From the NCBI RefSeq assembly GCF_002251085.2, contig NZ_NOJZ02000023.1:1-39765 (forward strand): DNA of 39,765 bases, written 5' to 3'. The DNA is from Romboutsia maritimum. Lineage in GTDB: Bacteria > Bacillota > Clostridia > Peptostreptococcales > Peptostreptococcaceae. The position numbers were made by a program, and so were the translations under genes. This document shows positions 23,050 through 31,518 of the stretch, piece after piece. Each line of letters starts with the position of its first letter. Position 1 is the stretch's first letter. A model generated the notes under the pieces. It had not been told where the DNA came from. It saw nothing but the letters and a program-made list of their open reading frames with translations, and searched no databases.

Positions 23050-25812
23050 ATGAGTTATCAAAGTGAAGCTCAATTAGAAGAAAATCTAATTAAACAACTT
23101 GTAAACCAGGGGTTTAACTTCGTTACAATAGCTGATGAAGAACAACTTAAAAATAACTTTAGAAATGAGTTGTTTCAACATAATAAAGCTAAATTAAACA
23201 ATGAACCATTTACAGATAAAGAATTTGAAAGAATACTTAGACACGTTGAAGGAAAAAGTGTATTTCAAAGTGCAATGGTCCTAAGAGATAAATTTATATT
23301 AGAAAGAGAAGATGGTAGTGAAGTATATATAGAATTCTTTAACACTCAAAATTGGTGCAAAAACAGATTTCAAGTAACCAATCAAACTACAGTAGTTGGA
23401 AAGTATACAAACCGTTATGACGTTACATTACTTATAAATGGACTACCCGTTGTTCAAATAGAATTAAAACGTAGAGGGCTTGATTTAAAAGAGGCTTTTA
23501 ACCAAATAAATAGATATAAAAAACACTCATACCAAGGGTTATATAGATATCTTCAAATATTTGTAATAAGTAATGGAGTAGACACAAAATACTTTGCAAA
23601 TAGTGATAAAGAAATTCTTTTTAGTCATACATTCTTCTGGAGTGATGAAAACAACAAAAGAATAAGCACTCTTAAAGAGTTTACACAAACATTCTTAGAT
23701 AAGTGTTTTGTATCAAAAGTTATAGCTAGATACATGATAACTAATGAAACTGATAAATTATTAATGGTTATGAGACCATATCAAATATATGGAGTAGAAG
23801 CACTTATAACTCGTGCATTTGAAACTAATAACAATGGATTTATATGGCATACAACAGGTAGTGGTAAGACTTTAACATCTTTCAAAGCTAGTCAAATTCT
23901 ATCAAAAGAGCCTAATATTAAAAAAGTATTTTTCTTAGTTGATAGAAAAGACTTAGACTCTCAAACAATAGCAGAGTTCAATAAATTTGAGCCTGATAGC
24001 GTTGATACAACTGATAGAACCAATACTTTAGTTAAACAAATAAAAGACATAAATAAGCCACTTATAGTTACAACAATACAAAAGATGGCTAATGCTATAA
24101 AGAATGATAAATATGCTAAAATAATGGACCAATATAGAGATGAAAAAGTAGTATTCATAATAGATGAGTGCCACAGATCTCAATTTGGAGATATGCATAA
24201 AGCTATAAATAAGCATTTTACAAACGCTCAATACTTTGGATTTACAGGTACACCAAGATTCTTTGAAAATAGAAGCCAAGAAGGTAGAGTTACAGCAGAT
24301 TTATTTGAAAAATGCTTACATACATATTTAATAAAAGATGCTATAAGTGATGGAAACGTACTTGGATTCTCAGTTGAATACATTAAAACATTTGATGGTG
24401 GATTTGATGAGGAAGATGATGAAAAAGTAAAATCAATAGACAAAGAAGAAGTATTTATGTGTGATGAAAGAATAAATCTAGTAGCAAATCACATTTTAGA
24501 TATTCATAGTGGAAAGACTAAAAATAAGCAATACACTGCAATATTTACAGTTCAAAGTATAGCTATGCTTGTAAAATACTATGATGCATTTAAAAATATT
24601 AACCATGACTTAAAAATAGCAGGAATATTTAGTTTTGGAGCTAATGAAGAAAGTGAAGGAAAAGATGAACACTCAAGAGATTCACTTGAGCGAATGATTA
24701 CAGACTACAATGAAATGTTTGACTGTAATTATTCAACAGATACATTCCAAAGTTATTTCTCAGATGTATCTAAAAAAGTAAAAAATGCAAAAATAGATAT
24801 ACTAATAGTTGTAAATATGTTCTTAACTGGGTTTGACAGTAAAACATTAAATACTTTATACGTTGATAAAAACTTAAAGTATCATGACCTAGTGCAAGCA
24901 TATTCAAGAACTAATAGAGTTGAAAAGTCTACTAAACCTTATGGAAATATAGTTTGCTATAGAAACTTAAAGAAAAATACAGATGAAGCATTAAAGCTTT
25001 TCTCTCAAACTGATAATACTGATGTTGTATTAATGGAAAGCTATGAATATTACTTAGGTTTATGGCATAATGAACTTAGAAAATTAAAAGACTTAACACC
25101 AGAGCCAAGTGATGTAGACAGTCTTCAAAGTGAAGAAGATAAAAAGAAATTTATATTAGCATTTAGAGACTTAACAAAGGTTCTAACAAAGCTAAATACA
25201 TTTACAGAATTTGAATTTGAAGAAGTAAAACTAGGAATGAATGAACAAAGCTATCAAGACTATAAAAGTAAGTATTTTACAATATATGAAAGTGTAAAAA
25301 GACAAGAAGAACAAAAGACTTCAATACTTGCAGATATAGACTTTTCAGTAGAGCTTATGCATAGTGATAAAATCAATGTAAGTTATATCATGAATTTAAT
25401 TAGAGATATAGATCTATCGGACCAAGAGAAAAAGGCTCGTGATATTAAAAATGTAATAACAGAGCTTGATAGAGCTGATAATGAAGAATTAAGACTTAAG
25501 GTAGATTTATTAAAGGAATTCTTAAATAAAGTAGTTCCAGAACTTGGAAGTGATGATGATATAGACTTGGCTTATGAAGAATTTGAAGAAGTAAAAAGAG
25601 AAGAAGCTGTAGAAGAATTCTCAAAAGAAATAGGGTTAGATAGATATAAGATAAAAGACTATATTTCAGAGTATGAGTATTCAGGAATAGTAAATAGACA
25701 AGAAATAAGTGAAGAGATAAAAACAGAGTTAAAACCTAAGTTTACGCTTAGAAGAAAGATGATAGATCAAGTTAAAAACTTTATATTTGATCATGTAAAA
25801 AAATACGCTTAA
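23050..25812 (+). CDS. hsdR: Type I restriction enzyme, endonuclease/translocase subunit HsdR
   Basis: A 920-residue protein. The N-terminal PD-(D/E)XK nuclease has D124 and E138-L-K140 (VVQIELKRRG). The SF2 motor has Walker A TTGSGKT at 268-274, DECH at 372-375, FGFTGTPRFF shortly after, and the arginine-finger motif VQAYSRTNRV. A helical C-terminal part binds the methylase. It cuts unmodified DNA after ATP-driven translocation. The ATG at 23050 has AGGAGGGGAAT just upstream; an in-frame ATG at 23008 has none. The gene is intact and is followed 30 bases later by hsdM. Confidence 0.97.
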   Translation: MSYQSEAQLEENLIKQLVNQGFNFVTIADEEQLKNNFRNELFQHNKAKLNNEPFTDKEFERILRHVEGKSVFQSAMVLRDKFILEREDGSEVYIEFFNTQNWCKNRFQVTNQTTVVGKYTNRYDVTLLINGLPVVQIELKRRGLDLKEAFNQINRYKKHSYQGLYRYLQIFVISNGVDTKYFANSDKEILFSHTFFWSDENNKRISTLKEFTQTFLDKCFVSKVIARYMITNETDKLLMVMRPYQIYGVEALITRAFETNNNGFIWHTTGSGKTLTSFKASQILSKEPNIKKVFFLVDRKDLDSQTIAEFNKFEPDSVDTTDRTNTLVKQIKDINKPLIVTTIQKMANAIKNDKYAKIMDQYRDEKVVFIIDECHRSQFGDMHKAINKHFTNAQYFGFTGTPRFFENRSQEGRVTADLFEKCLHTYLIKDAISDGNVLGFSVEYIKTFDGGFDEEDDEKVKSIDKEEVFMCDERINLVANHILDIHSGKTKNKQYTAIFTVQSIAMLVKYYDAFKNINHDLKIAGIFSFGANEESEGKDEHSRDSLERMITDYNEMFDCNYSTDTFQSYFSDVSKKVKNAKIDILIVVNMFLTGFDSKTLNTLYVDKNLKYHDLVQAYSRTNRVEKSTKPYGNIVCYRNLKKNTDEALKLFSQTDNTDVVLMESYEYYLGLWHNELRKLKDLTPEPSDVDSLQSEEDKKKFILAFRDLTKVLTKLNTFTEFEFEEVKLGMNEQSYQDYKSKYFTIYESVKRQEEQKTSILADIDFSVELMHSDKINVSYIMNLIRDIDLSDQEKKARDIKNVITELDRADNEELRLKVDLLKEFLNKVVPELGSDDDIDLAYEEFEEVKREEAVEEFSKEIGLDRYKIKDYISEYEYSGIVNRQEISEEIKTELKPKFTLRRKMIDQVKNFIFDHVKKYA

Positions 25813-25842
25813 TTAAAATAAACAGATTTAAGGAGAAATACA

Positions 25843-27384
25843 ATGCAAACAAGTGAAAAACAACAAGAACAACAAAGAGAATTACACACAAGGATATGGG
25901 CTATAGCAAATGATTTAAGAGGGAATATGGAAGCCAATGAATTTAAAAATTATATACTTGGATTAATATTCTATAGATACCTTAGTGAAAAGGTTGAAAA
26001 TAGAGCAAAAGACTTATTATCAGAAGATAATATAAGCTATCGTGATGCTTGGGCTGATGAAGAATATAGAGAAGGTTTACAAGAAGAGTTCTTAGAGCAA
26101 TTAGGATACTTTATAGAGCCAGAATTTTTATTCTCAACATTACTTAAAGCAATAGAAGATGGTAAGTTTGATATAGAAATGCTTCAAGGTGCAATAAATG
26201 ATATAACAGAATCTACATTAGGAGCAGATAGCCAAGATGACTTTGACCATTTATTTGACGATATGGACTTAGCGTCTACAAAGCTAGGAAGAGACGTAAA
26301 AAGCCGTTCAAAACTTATAGCTAAAGTAATGGCAAACATTGCAGAAATAGACTTTGCACATGAAGATTCTGAAATAGATGTACTTGGAGATGCTTATGAA
26401 TATTTAATATCTCAATTCGCTGCAAATGCAGGTAAAAAAGCAGGAGAGTTCTATACTCCACAACAAGTTTCAAAAATATTAGCAAAGATTGTAACGGTTG
26501 GAAAAGCTGACTTAAAAGATGTTTATGACCCAACTTGTGGTTCTGGTTCTCTATTACTTCGTGTATCAAAAGAAGCTAATGTTAGAAAGTTCTACGGACA
26601 AGAACTTACATCAACAACTTACAATTTAGCTCGTATGAATATGCTACTTCATGATGTAGACTATACAAACTTTGATATAAAAAATGATGATACATTAGAG
26701 CATCCTCAACATGAAAATATGAAATTTGAAGCGATTGTCGCAAATCCTCCGTATTCTGCGAATTGGAGTGCAGATTCTAAGTTTTTAGATGATGAAAGAT
26801 TTAGTGATTATGGTAAACTTGCACCAAAGTCAAAAGCAGATTTTGCATTTGTGGCGCATATGATTCATCAACTAGATGATAAAGGAACAATGGCAGTAGT
26901 ACTTCCTCATGGTGTTCTTTTCAGAGGTGCAGCAGAAGGAGTAATAAGAAAGTGTTTAATAGAGGAAAGAAACGTATTAGACGCTGTTATAGGGCTTCCT
27001 GCTAATATCTTCTTTGGTACAAGTATACCAACAACTATATTAGTGTTTAAAAAGTGTAGAGAAAACAATGATATTTTATTTATAGATGCTTCTAATGAGT
27101 TTGAAAAAGGGAAGAATCAAAATAATTTAACTGATGCTCATGTTGAGAAGATAGTTGAGACTTATGTAAAGAGAGAAACTATAGATAAATACAGTTATGT
27201 AGCCTCAATGGATGAGATTGTCGATAATGATTACAACTTAAATATACCAAGATATGTTGATACTTTTGAAGAAGAAGAATCAATAGATCTAGCTGTTGTT
27301 AGTGCAAGAATAGATAAGATTGATAAAGAAATAGATAGTATTGATAATAAGTTAGCAGTTTATTTAAAAGAGCTTGGATTGTAA
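25843..27384 (+). CDS. hsdM: Type I restriction enzyme, methyltransferase subunit HsdM
   Basis: A 513-residue N6-adenine methylase. HsdM_N is at the start (RIWAIANDLRGNMEANEFKN, then YILGLIFYRYLSEK). The SAM site is DPTCGSGS at 229-236 and the catalytic motif IV is NPPY at 301-304. Residues 190-215 have the usual GEFYTPQQV entry motif. The C-terminus is a coiled coil (RIDKIDKEIDSIDNKL) that meets HsdS. The ribosome site is AAGGAGAAA. Length and all motifs are complete, so it should be active. It is followed 15 bases later by hsdS. Confidence 0.97.
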   Translation: MQTSEKQQEQQRELHTRIWAIANDLRGNMEANEFKNYILGLIFYRYLSEKVENRAKDLLSEDNISYRDAWADEEYREGLQEEFLEQLGYFIEPEFLFSTLLKAIEDGKFDIEMLQGAINDITESTLGADSQDDFDHLFDDMDLASTKLGRDVKSRSKLIAKVMANIAEIDFAHEDSEIDVLGDAYEYLISQFAANAGKKAGEFYTPQQVSKILAKIVTVGKADLKDVYDPTCGSGSLLLRVSKEANVRKFYGQELTSTTYNLARMNMLLHDVDYTNFDIKNDDTLEHPQHENMKFEAIVANPPYSANWSADSKFLDDERFSDYGKLAPKSKADFAFVAHMIHQLDDKGTMAVVLPHGVLFRGAAEGVIRKCLIEERNVLDAVIGLPANIFFGTSIPTTILVFKKCRENNDILFIDASNEFEKGKNQNNLTDAHVEKIVETYVKRETIDKYSYVASMDEIVDNDYNLNIPRYVDTFEEEESIDLAVVSARIDKIDKEIDSIDNKLAVYLKELGL

Positions 27385-27399
27385 GGGGAGGTGGATGAT

Positions 27400-28575
27400 A
27401 TGAATAAGACACCGAAGCTTAGATTTAAGGAGTTTAGTGGAGATTGGAATAAAAAAAGATTGTCTGAAATAGCTTCGATTAAAGGTGGTTATGCTTTCAA
27501 GAGTAAAGAATTTTCGAACTATAAAGATAAATATCAGGTTATAAAGATGGGAAATTTATATCAAAATCAATTATTACTTGATAGATCTCCAAGTTATAAA
27601 AAAGAAATAACAGAAAAAGAAGAACAATATTTATTGAAGTCAGGTGACATAATAATTACTTTGACAGGAACAGTAGGGAAGAAAGATTTTGGATATTCAT
27701 ATAGGATATCAGATGAAAAGAACCTATTATTAAATCAAAGACTAGGGCTAATAAGAAATAAAGAAAATATATCAGATGATAGGTTTTTAAAATATACAGT
27801 ACTTGATAAGTTCTTTTTAGATCAATTTTTTGAATCATCAGTTGGAGGAACAGGAAATCAAGCTAATGTAAGTACTAAAAATATGGAAGAATTCTATGTA
27901 TATAGTCCGAAGCTAGAAGAACAAGAAAAAATAGCTTCTTTCTTTTCTTTAATTGATGATAAAATTTCTCTTCAAGGTGAGAAGGTTGAGGCTCTTAAGG
28001 ATTATAAGACCGGAATGATGCAAAAGATTTTTAGCAGGGTGTTAAGGTTTAAGGATGATGATGGTAGAGATTACCCTGAGTGGGAAGAAAAGAAGCTTGG
28101 AGATTTATTAAAGTATATATCTTCAGGAAAAACTAAATCTAAAAATGAAGAAGGAAGATATAAAGTTTATGGTTCTATGGGTGTTATTGGATATACAGAA
28201 AACAAAGAGTATGAAGGTGAACATATTTTAATAGCTAGAGTAGGTGCTAATGCTGGAACTGTTAATATAATTAATGAACCTTGTGGAATATCAGATAATA
28301 CGCTAGCCGTTAAATGTAATGAGGTAATAGATTGTAGATTTTTATATTATAAGTTGAATCAATATAACTTGAGTAGACTTGTGTTTGGTTCGGGTCAACC
28401 TCTAATAACAGGTGGACAAGTAAAAGATATAAAAGTGTATGTTCCAACTTTAAATGAGCAAATAAAAATTTCTAAATATTTGTATGTTCTTGAAAATAAG
28501 CTTAAAAAAGAGCAAGAGAAGTTAGATTATTTAAATGAGTATAAGAAAGGATTATTACAGCAGATGTTCGTTTAA
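27400..28575 (+). CDS. hsdS: Type I restriction enzyme, specificity subunit HsdS
   Basis: A 391-residue protein with two target-recognition domains. The first begins after KLRFKEFSGDWNKKRLSEIA. The central spacer helix is QEKIASFFSLIDDKISLQGE. The second begins at YPEWEEKKLGDLLKY, and the terminal helix is NEQIKISKYLYVLENKLKKE. Each domain reads one half of a split site. I take ATG 27400, with AGGGGAGGTGG eight bases upstream; a GTG three codons earlier lies within that site. No second hsdS or partial specificity gene is found nearby, so switching by recombination is not indicated. Confidence 0.95.
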   Translation: MNKTPKLRFKEFSGDWNKKRLSEIASIKGGYAFKSKEFSNYKDKYQVIKMGNLYQNQLLLDRSPSYKKEITEKEEQYLLKSGDIIITLTGTVGKKDFGYSYRISDEKNLLLNQRLGLIRNKENISDDRFLKYTVLDKFFLDQFFESSVGGTGNQANVSTKNMEEFYVYSPKLEEQEKIASFFSLIDDKISLQGEKVEALKDYKTGMMQKIFSRVLRFKDDDGRDYPEWEEKKLGDLLKYISSGKTKSKNEEGRYKVYGSMGVIGYTENKEYEGEHILIARVGANAGTVNIINEPCGISDNTLAVKCNEVIDCRFLYYKLNQYNLSRLVFGSGQPLITGGQVKDIKVYVPTLNEQIKISKYLYVLENKLKKEQEKLDYLNEYKKGLLQQMFV

Positions 28576-28585
28576 ATAATAATTA

Positions 28586-28643
28586 TGATATAATAGAAAA
28601 AATAATTTACTACACTATATATTAAATATGGTGTAGTAAATTT
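28586..28643 (+). promoter_or_regulatory. Promoter and leader hairpin before the 28671 gene
   Basis: TGATATAAT (28586-28594) is an extended -10. About 12 bases on, TTTACTACAC (28606-28615) pairs with GTGTAGTAAA (28631-28640), followed by TTT. The hairpin can terminate the hsd operon. If the -10 is used, it is also a leader hairpin of the next gene. Confidence 0.5.
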
Positions 28644-28670
28644 CATACAAATCATTAGGGGGATGATAAA

Positions 28671-30011
28671 ATGTCCAAGCTAGTCACTTTAAGTCAAAGA
28701 AACTTACTATTAAAAAGTGATATATTAAAAGATTATCCTAAGTTAAAATCATTTCTAGAAACTACACCTGATATGGATTCTTCTGAACTTCATACATTAG
28801 ATAAAGAAGTCAGAAACTTGTTTAATAGTAAAATATTCAATGCAATTAGTAATAAAGCTCCACAAGAATGGGAGGTTGATAAAGACCGAACATTAGAATC
28901 TGCAAAAGAATTAAAAAATATTACTCGTTGTCAGATATGTAATACTAAAATTAAAAATATATGTTATATAAAAAATAAGATAAATAACAATAGATTGATT
29001 GTAGGAAGTACATGTGTAACGTACTTTGGAATACTTGATAAAAAAGAGCTTGAGAAGATTTTAAGTGAAAGAGAAATAATAAGAAGAAGAGCAGAGATTA
29101 ATAAATCAATTAATAATATCGAAAAGACATTTCAAGAATTAGACCTATTCATAGAAAAAAGCCCAATTATTATAAAAAATAAAGTTATTAATAAGTTTGT
29201 AGTACTAAAAAGTGAAGCTGTTGATTTACATACAAAGTACATAGATTCTAATTTAGATAGCAATGAAAAGATAAAAATAATAAACAGGATAAAAGATATT
29301 CTACCTAAAATTAGAGTTGAAAAAAATAAAATAATTGAATATATAGATAAAAATAAAGTAAACAAGTTCATTGTAACTAAAGGTATATATAGAAGTGTAG
29401 GTTATGATGATAGATGTATACCTGATTTAGAGGAAGATGGATTTGTATCTGAGAGAAATATATTTAGAGTAAAAGATATTAAATTTATAAAGTCTATAAT
29501 TGGTGATTTTAATAAGCATTTAATAGACCATAACATGAAGATAATAAGAGCTTATGAGTATGCAAGGGATATATACTATCAAATAGATATGGGTAATAAA
29601 AGATATGCTATTGTAGATTATAAATACAGTGATTTTGCATTTAATTATGGAAGTTTAGTTTTTGGAGAAGAGCCACTGGAGGAGATAAGTTTAGATAAGG
29701 TATTTAGAAATTCAAAGATAAGAAGCGAAGTTACAATAAATACAATACTTAACTCTATTGAAGATATAATAATTAAAAAAGAATTTGAACTAGAGGATGT
29801 TAATAAGGAGTTTAATGAGATTATAATTAAAAATTGTAAGAATGACAGATATATAATATTAAACTTTAGTGAAACTATTGATATATTTAAAGAATTAGCT
29901 ATTTCAAGTAATAAAAAGTTACATAAAGATGTTATTGATTATATTTTAAGTTGTAAAAATACAAAAAGTTATTATGAAATGGATTCATATAGAAGACAAA
30001 CTAGTATATAG
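28671..30011 (+). CDS. Unknown 446-residue protein with a Cys cluster (predicted zinc-binding)
   Basis: Soluble, with no signal peptide. Residues 84-120 hold TRCQICNTKIKNICYIKN followed by RLIVGSTCVTYFG. The order C-x2-C ... C ... VGS-x-C is that of a small treble-clef or zinc-ribbon fold seen in several phage and plasmid proteins of unknown role. Ahead of it is a helical region with QEWEVDKDRTLESAKELKN, after it a long helical stretch and a mixed C-terminal domain. The ribosome site is TAGGGGGATG. It follows hsdS by 95 bases on the same strand but has its own probable promoter. A link to defence or anti-restriction is a guess from position. Confidence 0.6.
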   Translation: MSKLVTLSQRNLLLKSDILKDYPKLKSFLETTPDMDSSELHTLDKEVRNLFNSKIFNAISNKAPQEWEVDKDRTLESAKELKNITRCQICNTKIKNICYIKNKINNNRLIVGSTCVTYFGILDKKELEKILSEREIIRRRAEINKSINNIEKTFQELDLFIEKSPIIIKNKVINKFVVLKSEAVDLHTKYIDSNLDSNEKIKIINRIKDILPKIRVEKNKIIEYIDKNKVNKFIVTKGIYRSVGYDDRCIPDLEEDGFVSERNIFRVKDIKFIKSIIGDFNKHLIDHNMKIIRAYEYARDIYYQIDMGNKRYAIVDYKYSDFAFNYGSLVFGEEPLEEISLDKVFRNSKIRSEVTINTILNSIEDIIIKKEFELEDVNKEFNEIIIKNCKNDRYIILNFSETIDIFKELAISSNKKLHKDVIDYILSCKNTKSYYEMDSYRRQTSI

Positions 30012-30039
30012 GTTTATAGATATTAAACAAAATATATCA

Positions 30040-30067
30040 TAAAGACAGAGAAATCTGTCTTTTTTTA
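30040..30067 (+). terminator. Terminator after the Cys-cluster gene
   Basis: AAAGACAG (30041-30048) pairs with CTGTCTTT around six bases and is followed by seven or more T residues. Confidence 0.9.
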
Positions 30068-30219
30068 ATGGGACAAATTAATGATTTATTTTTTTGTATG
30101 AAAATAGGATAGAAAAGAACAAAAAAATGACCTTTACTAGTCTTTACTATTATTTAAAAAAATATTTAATAGTATTTAGACCTATGTTAAACTATTGAAA
30201 TTACTAGTGTTAAGTCTTT

Positions 30220-30261
30220 TAAAACCGTCAGATAGGAAACTAAAACCGTCACTTGGGAAAC
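30220..30261 (+). repeat. Two 21-bp iterons of a plasmid origin
   Basis: TAAAACCGTCAGATAGGAAA then C (30220-30240) and TAAAACCGTCACTTGGGAAA then C (30241-30261) are direct tandem repeats of exactly 21 bp, differing at 3-4 positions. A third, poorer start (TAAAACATACAG) follows at 30264. Iterons of this length upstream of a Rep_3 gene are the binding sites of the initiator. The set lies about 45 bases before the remaining Rep frame, in an AT-rich surround. Confidence 0.7.
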
Positions 30262-30306
30262 ACTAAAACATACAGATTATTTTATTTGACGGAGTAAAAT
30301 ATATAA

Positions 30307-30885
30307 GGTGATATATCATGGGGAGAGTACGGGTTTATAAATGGTTTTGAGTATGATGTAAAATCTAAGACTTTCCATATTGAATCATCAGAAAAGATTT
30401 ATAGTTTAATACAAAATTATTTGGAAAGTGGATACACACCTAATAATTTAGCTGTATTATTTGGACTTGGAAATTATTATGCTCAAAGACTATATGATCT
30501 ACTTCGTTTATGGTCTGGTACAAAGAGTATTATTACATACTCCGTAGATGAGTTAAAGATGTATCTTAGCTTAGAGGGCAAATATGGAGATTACAATACT
30601 TTTAAGCGTAGAGTTATATTACCTGCAATAAAAGCATTAGTTGGTATTGGTTGCTTTGAAATAGATATAAAAGAAAATAAAGTAGGTAGAAAAGTTGATT
30701 CTATAGACTTTATTGTAAAAGATTTGGACAAAAGGAAGTATTTTACTAAGGATGATACTACAAAAGCAATACCAAGTGAAGTAATTGAAGAAGTTGCAGT
30801 TACTTTGGATAATAAGATTGTTGAGTATAAAATTGAGGAAAAAGAGGATATAAAGCACAAAAAAGAAATGGATATGCATTGGTGA
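30307..30885 (+). pseudogene. Rep_3-family plasmid replication initiator, N-terminally truncated
   Basis: The frame is open from 30307 (after TAA 30304-30306), reading EYGFINGFEYDVKSKTFHIE. It continues through SGYTPNNLAVLFGLGNYYAQ and RLYDLLRLWSGTKS, then FKRRVILPAIKALVGIGCFE. These are the central and C-terminal winged-helix parts of RepB/Rep_3 initiators (Y-x-Q-RLYELL; Y-x-x-FK-x-x-VL-PAI). About half of the N-terminal domain is missing and no start with a ribosome site is seen; a TTG at 30421 is possible but would leave only one domain. Together with the iterons this is a plasmid remnant. Confidence 0.75.
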
Positions 30886-30912
30886 TATAATTGAGTTAAA
30901 GCCGGTGAACTA

Positions 30913-31254
30913 ATGAAAAAGCCAAATTATGAAGATTTTATAATGAAAAGAGCAATGGATATTTTTGCACAAGAAGGTCTTAAGTTCTTTGGAATAGATA
31001 AAAAAGTAAAAGAAAATGGTCCAACGGAATTGGTTGTTTTAGAAAGTAAGAATATGTATATGGACTATACATTCTTAATGGAAGATGATAGTTATATACA
31101 CTTTGAGTTTCAAATAACTAATAAAGGTGTAGAAGATCTAATGAGATTTAGGACTTATGAAGTACTACTTAATCATCAAACTAAAAAGGAAGTTATCAAT
31201 AGAAGAGATAGAAACAATAAGAAATATTATGTAGTAATATATATAGTAAAATGA
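30913..31254 (+). pseudogene. Truncated nuclease-like (Rpn-related, PD-(D/E)XK) ORF
   Basis: A 113-residue frame. NYEDFIMKRAMDIFAQEGLK then FFGIDKKVKE begins it. ESKNMYMDYTFLMEDDSYIH and FEFQITNKG hold the Asp and the E-x-Q of a PD-(D/E)XK-like core. RFRTYEVLLNHQTKKEVI leads to the place where full-length relatives continue with YV-x-YSG-type strands. Here the frame turns into basic, low-complexity codons (NRRDRNNKKYYVVIY) and stops. The nuclease is therefore probably cut short. The ribosome site is weak. It follows the Rep remnant by 27 bases. Confidence 0.55.
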
Positions 31255-31281
31255 AGGACATGAGTTCTTCATTTTATTTTT
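31248..31281 (+). terminator. Terminator overlapping the stop codon
   Basis: AAAATGAAG pairs with CTTCATTTT across 10 bases and is followed by a T-rich run. The stem includes the stop codon of the truncated nuclease ORF. Confidence 0.7.
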
Positions 31282-31291
31282 TGTATTTTTA

Positions 31292-31347
31292 TATATTCGA
31301 CAAACTTTGATAAATAAATTAGAATAGATTATATAAAAATTAAAAAA
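31292..31347 (+). repeat. Direct repeat 1 flanking the intact Rpn gene
   Basis: TTCGACAAACTTTGATAAAT and the bases after it recur at 32443-32498, about 90 percent identical over 56 bases and in the same orientation. Each copy lies just after a terminator that follows a nuclease-type gene. Confidence 0.65.
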
Positions 31348-31374
31348 TCGCTATAACCAAGTGATTACAATATG

Positions 31375-31405
31375 TTCAAAATTAAGTGGCCGATTTTTAC
31401 ACGTA
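31375..31405 (-). mobile_element. IS21-like terminal fragment, right copy
   Basis: The reverse complement of these 31 bases is identical to 8680-8710 (it includes GTGTAAAAATCGGCCACT). The motif is typical of IS21-family ends. No transposase genes adjoin it. It sits about 115 bases upstream of the intact Rpn gene. Confidence 0.45.
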
Positions 31406-31518
31406 AGTTAGAGAATTTGGAGGGACATCTGTGTATTTTCCTACTGAAAAGGATGTTATTTTTCAATACATATAAATGGTTTGTGATAAAATATAGATAA
31501 AAGATAGGAGTGATAAGA

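Noticed and set aside
24028..24443. Minus-strand frames inside hsdR.
   Set aside because: They overlap a complete, motif-rich hsdR and show no ribosome sites; they are shadows.
27400..28575. Phase-variable hsdS switched by the serine recombinase at 32862.
   Set aside because: There is only one hsdS, with no inverted repeats or partial specificity genes nearby, and the recombinase is 4 kb away behind other genes.
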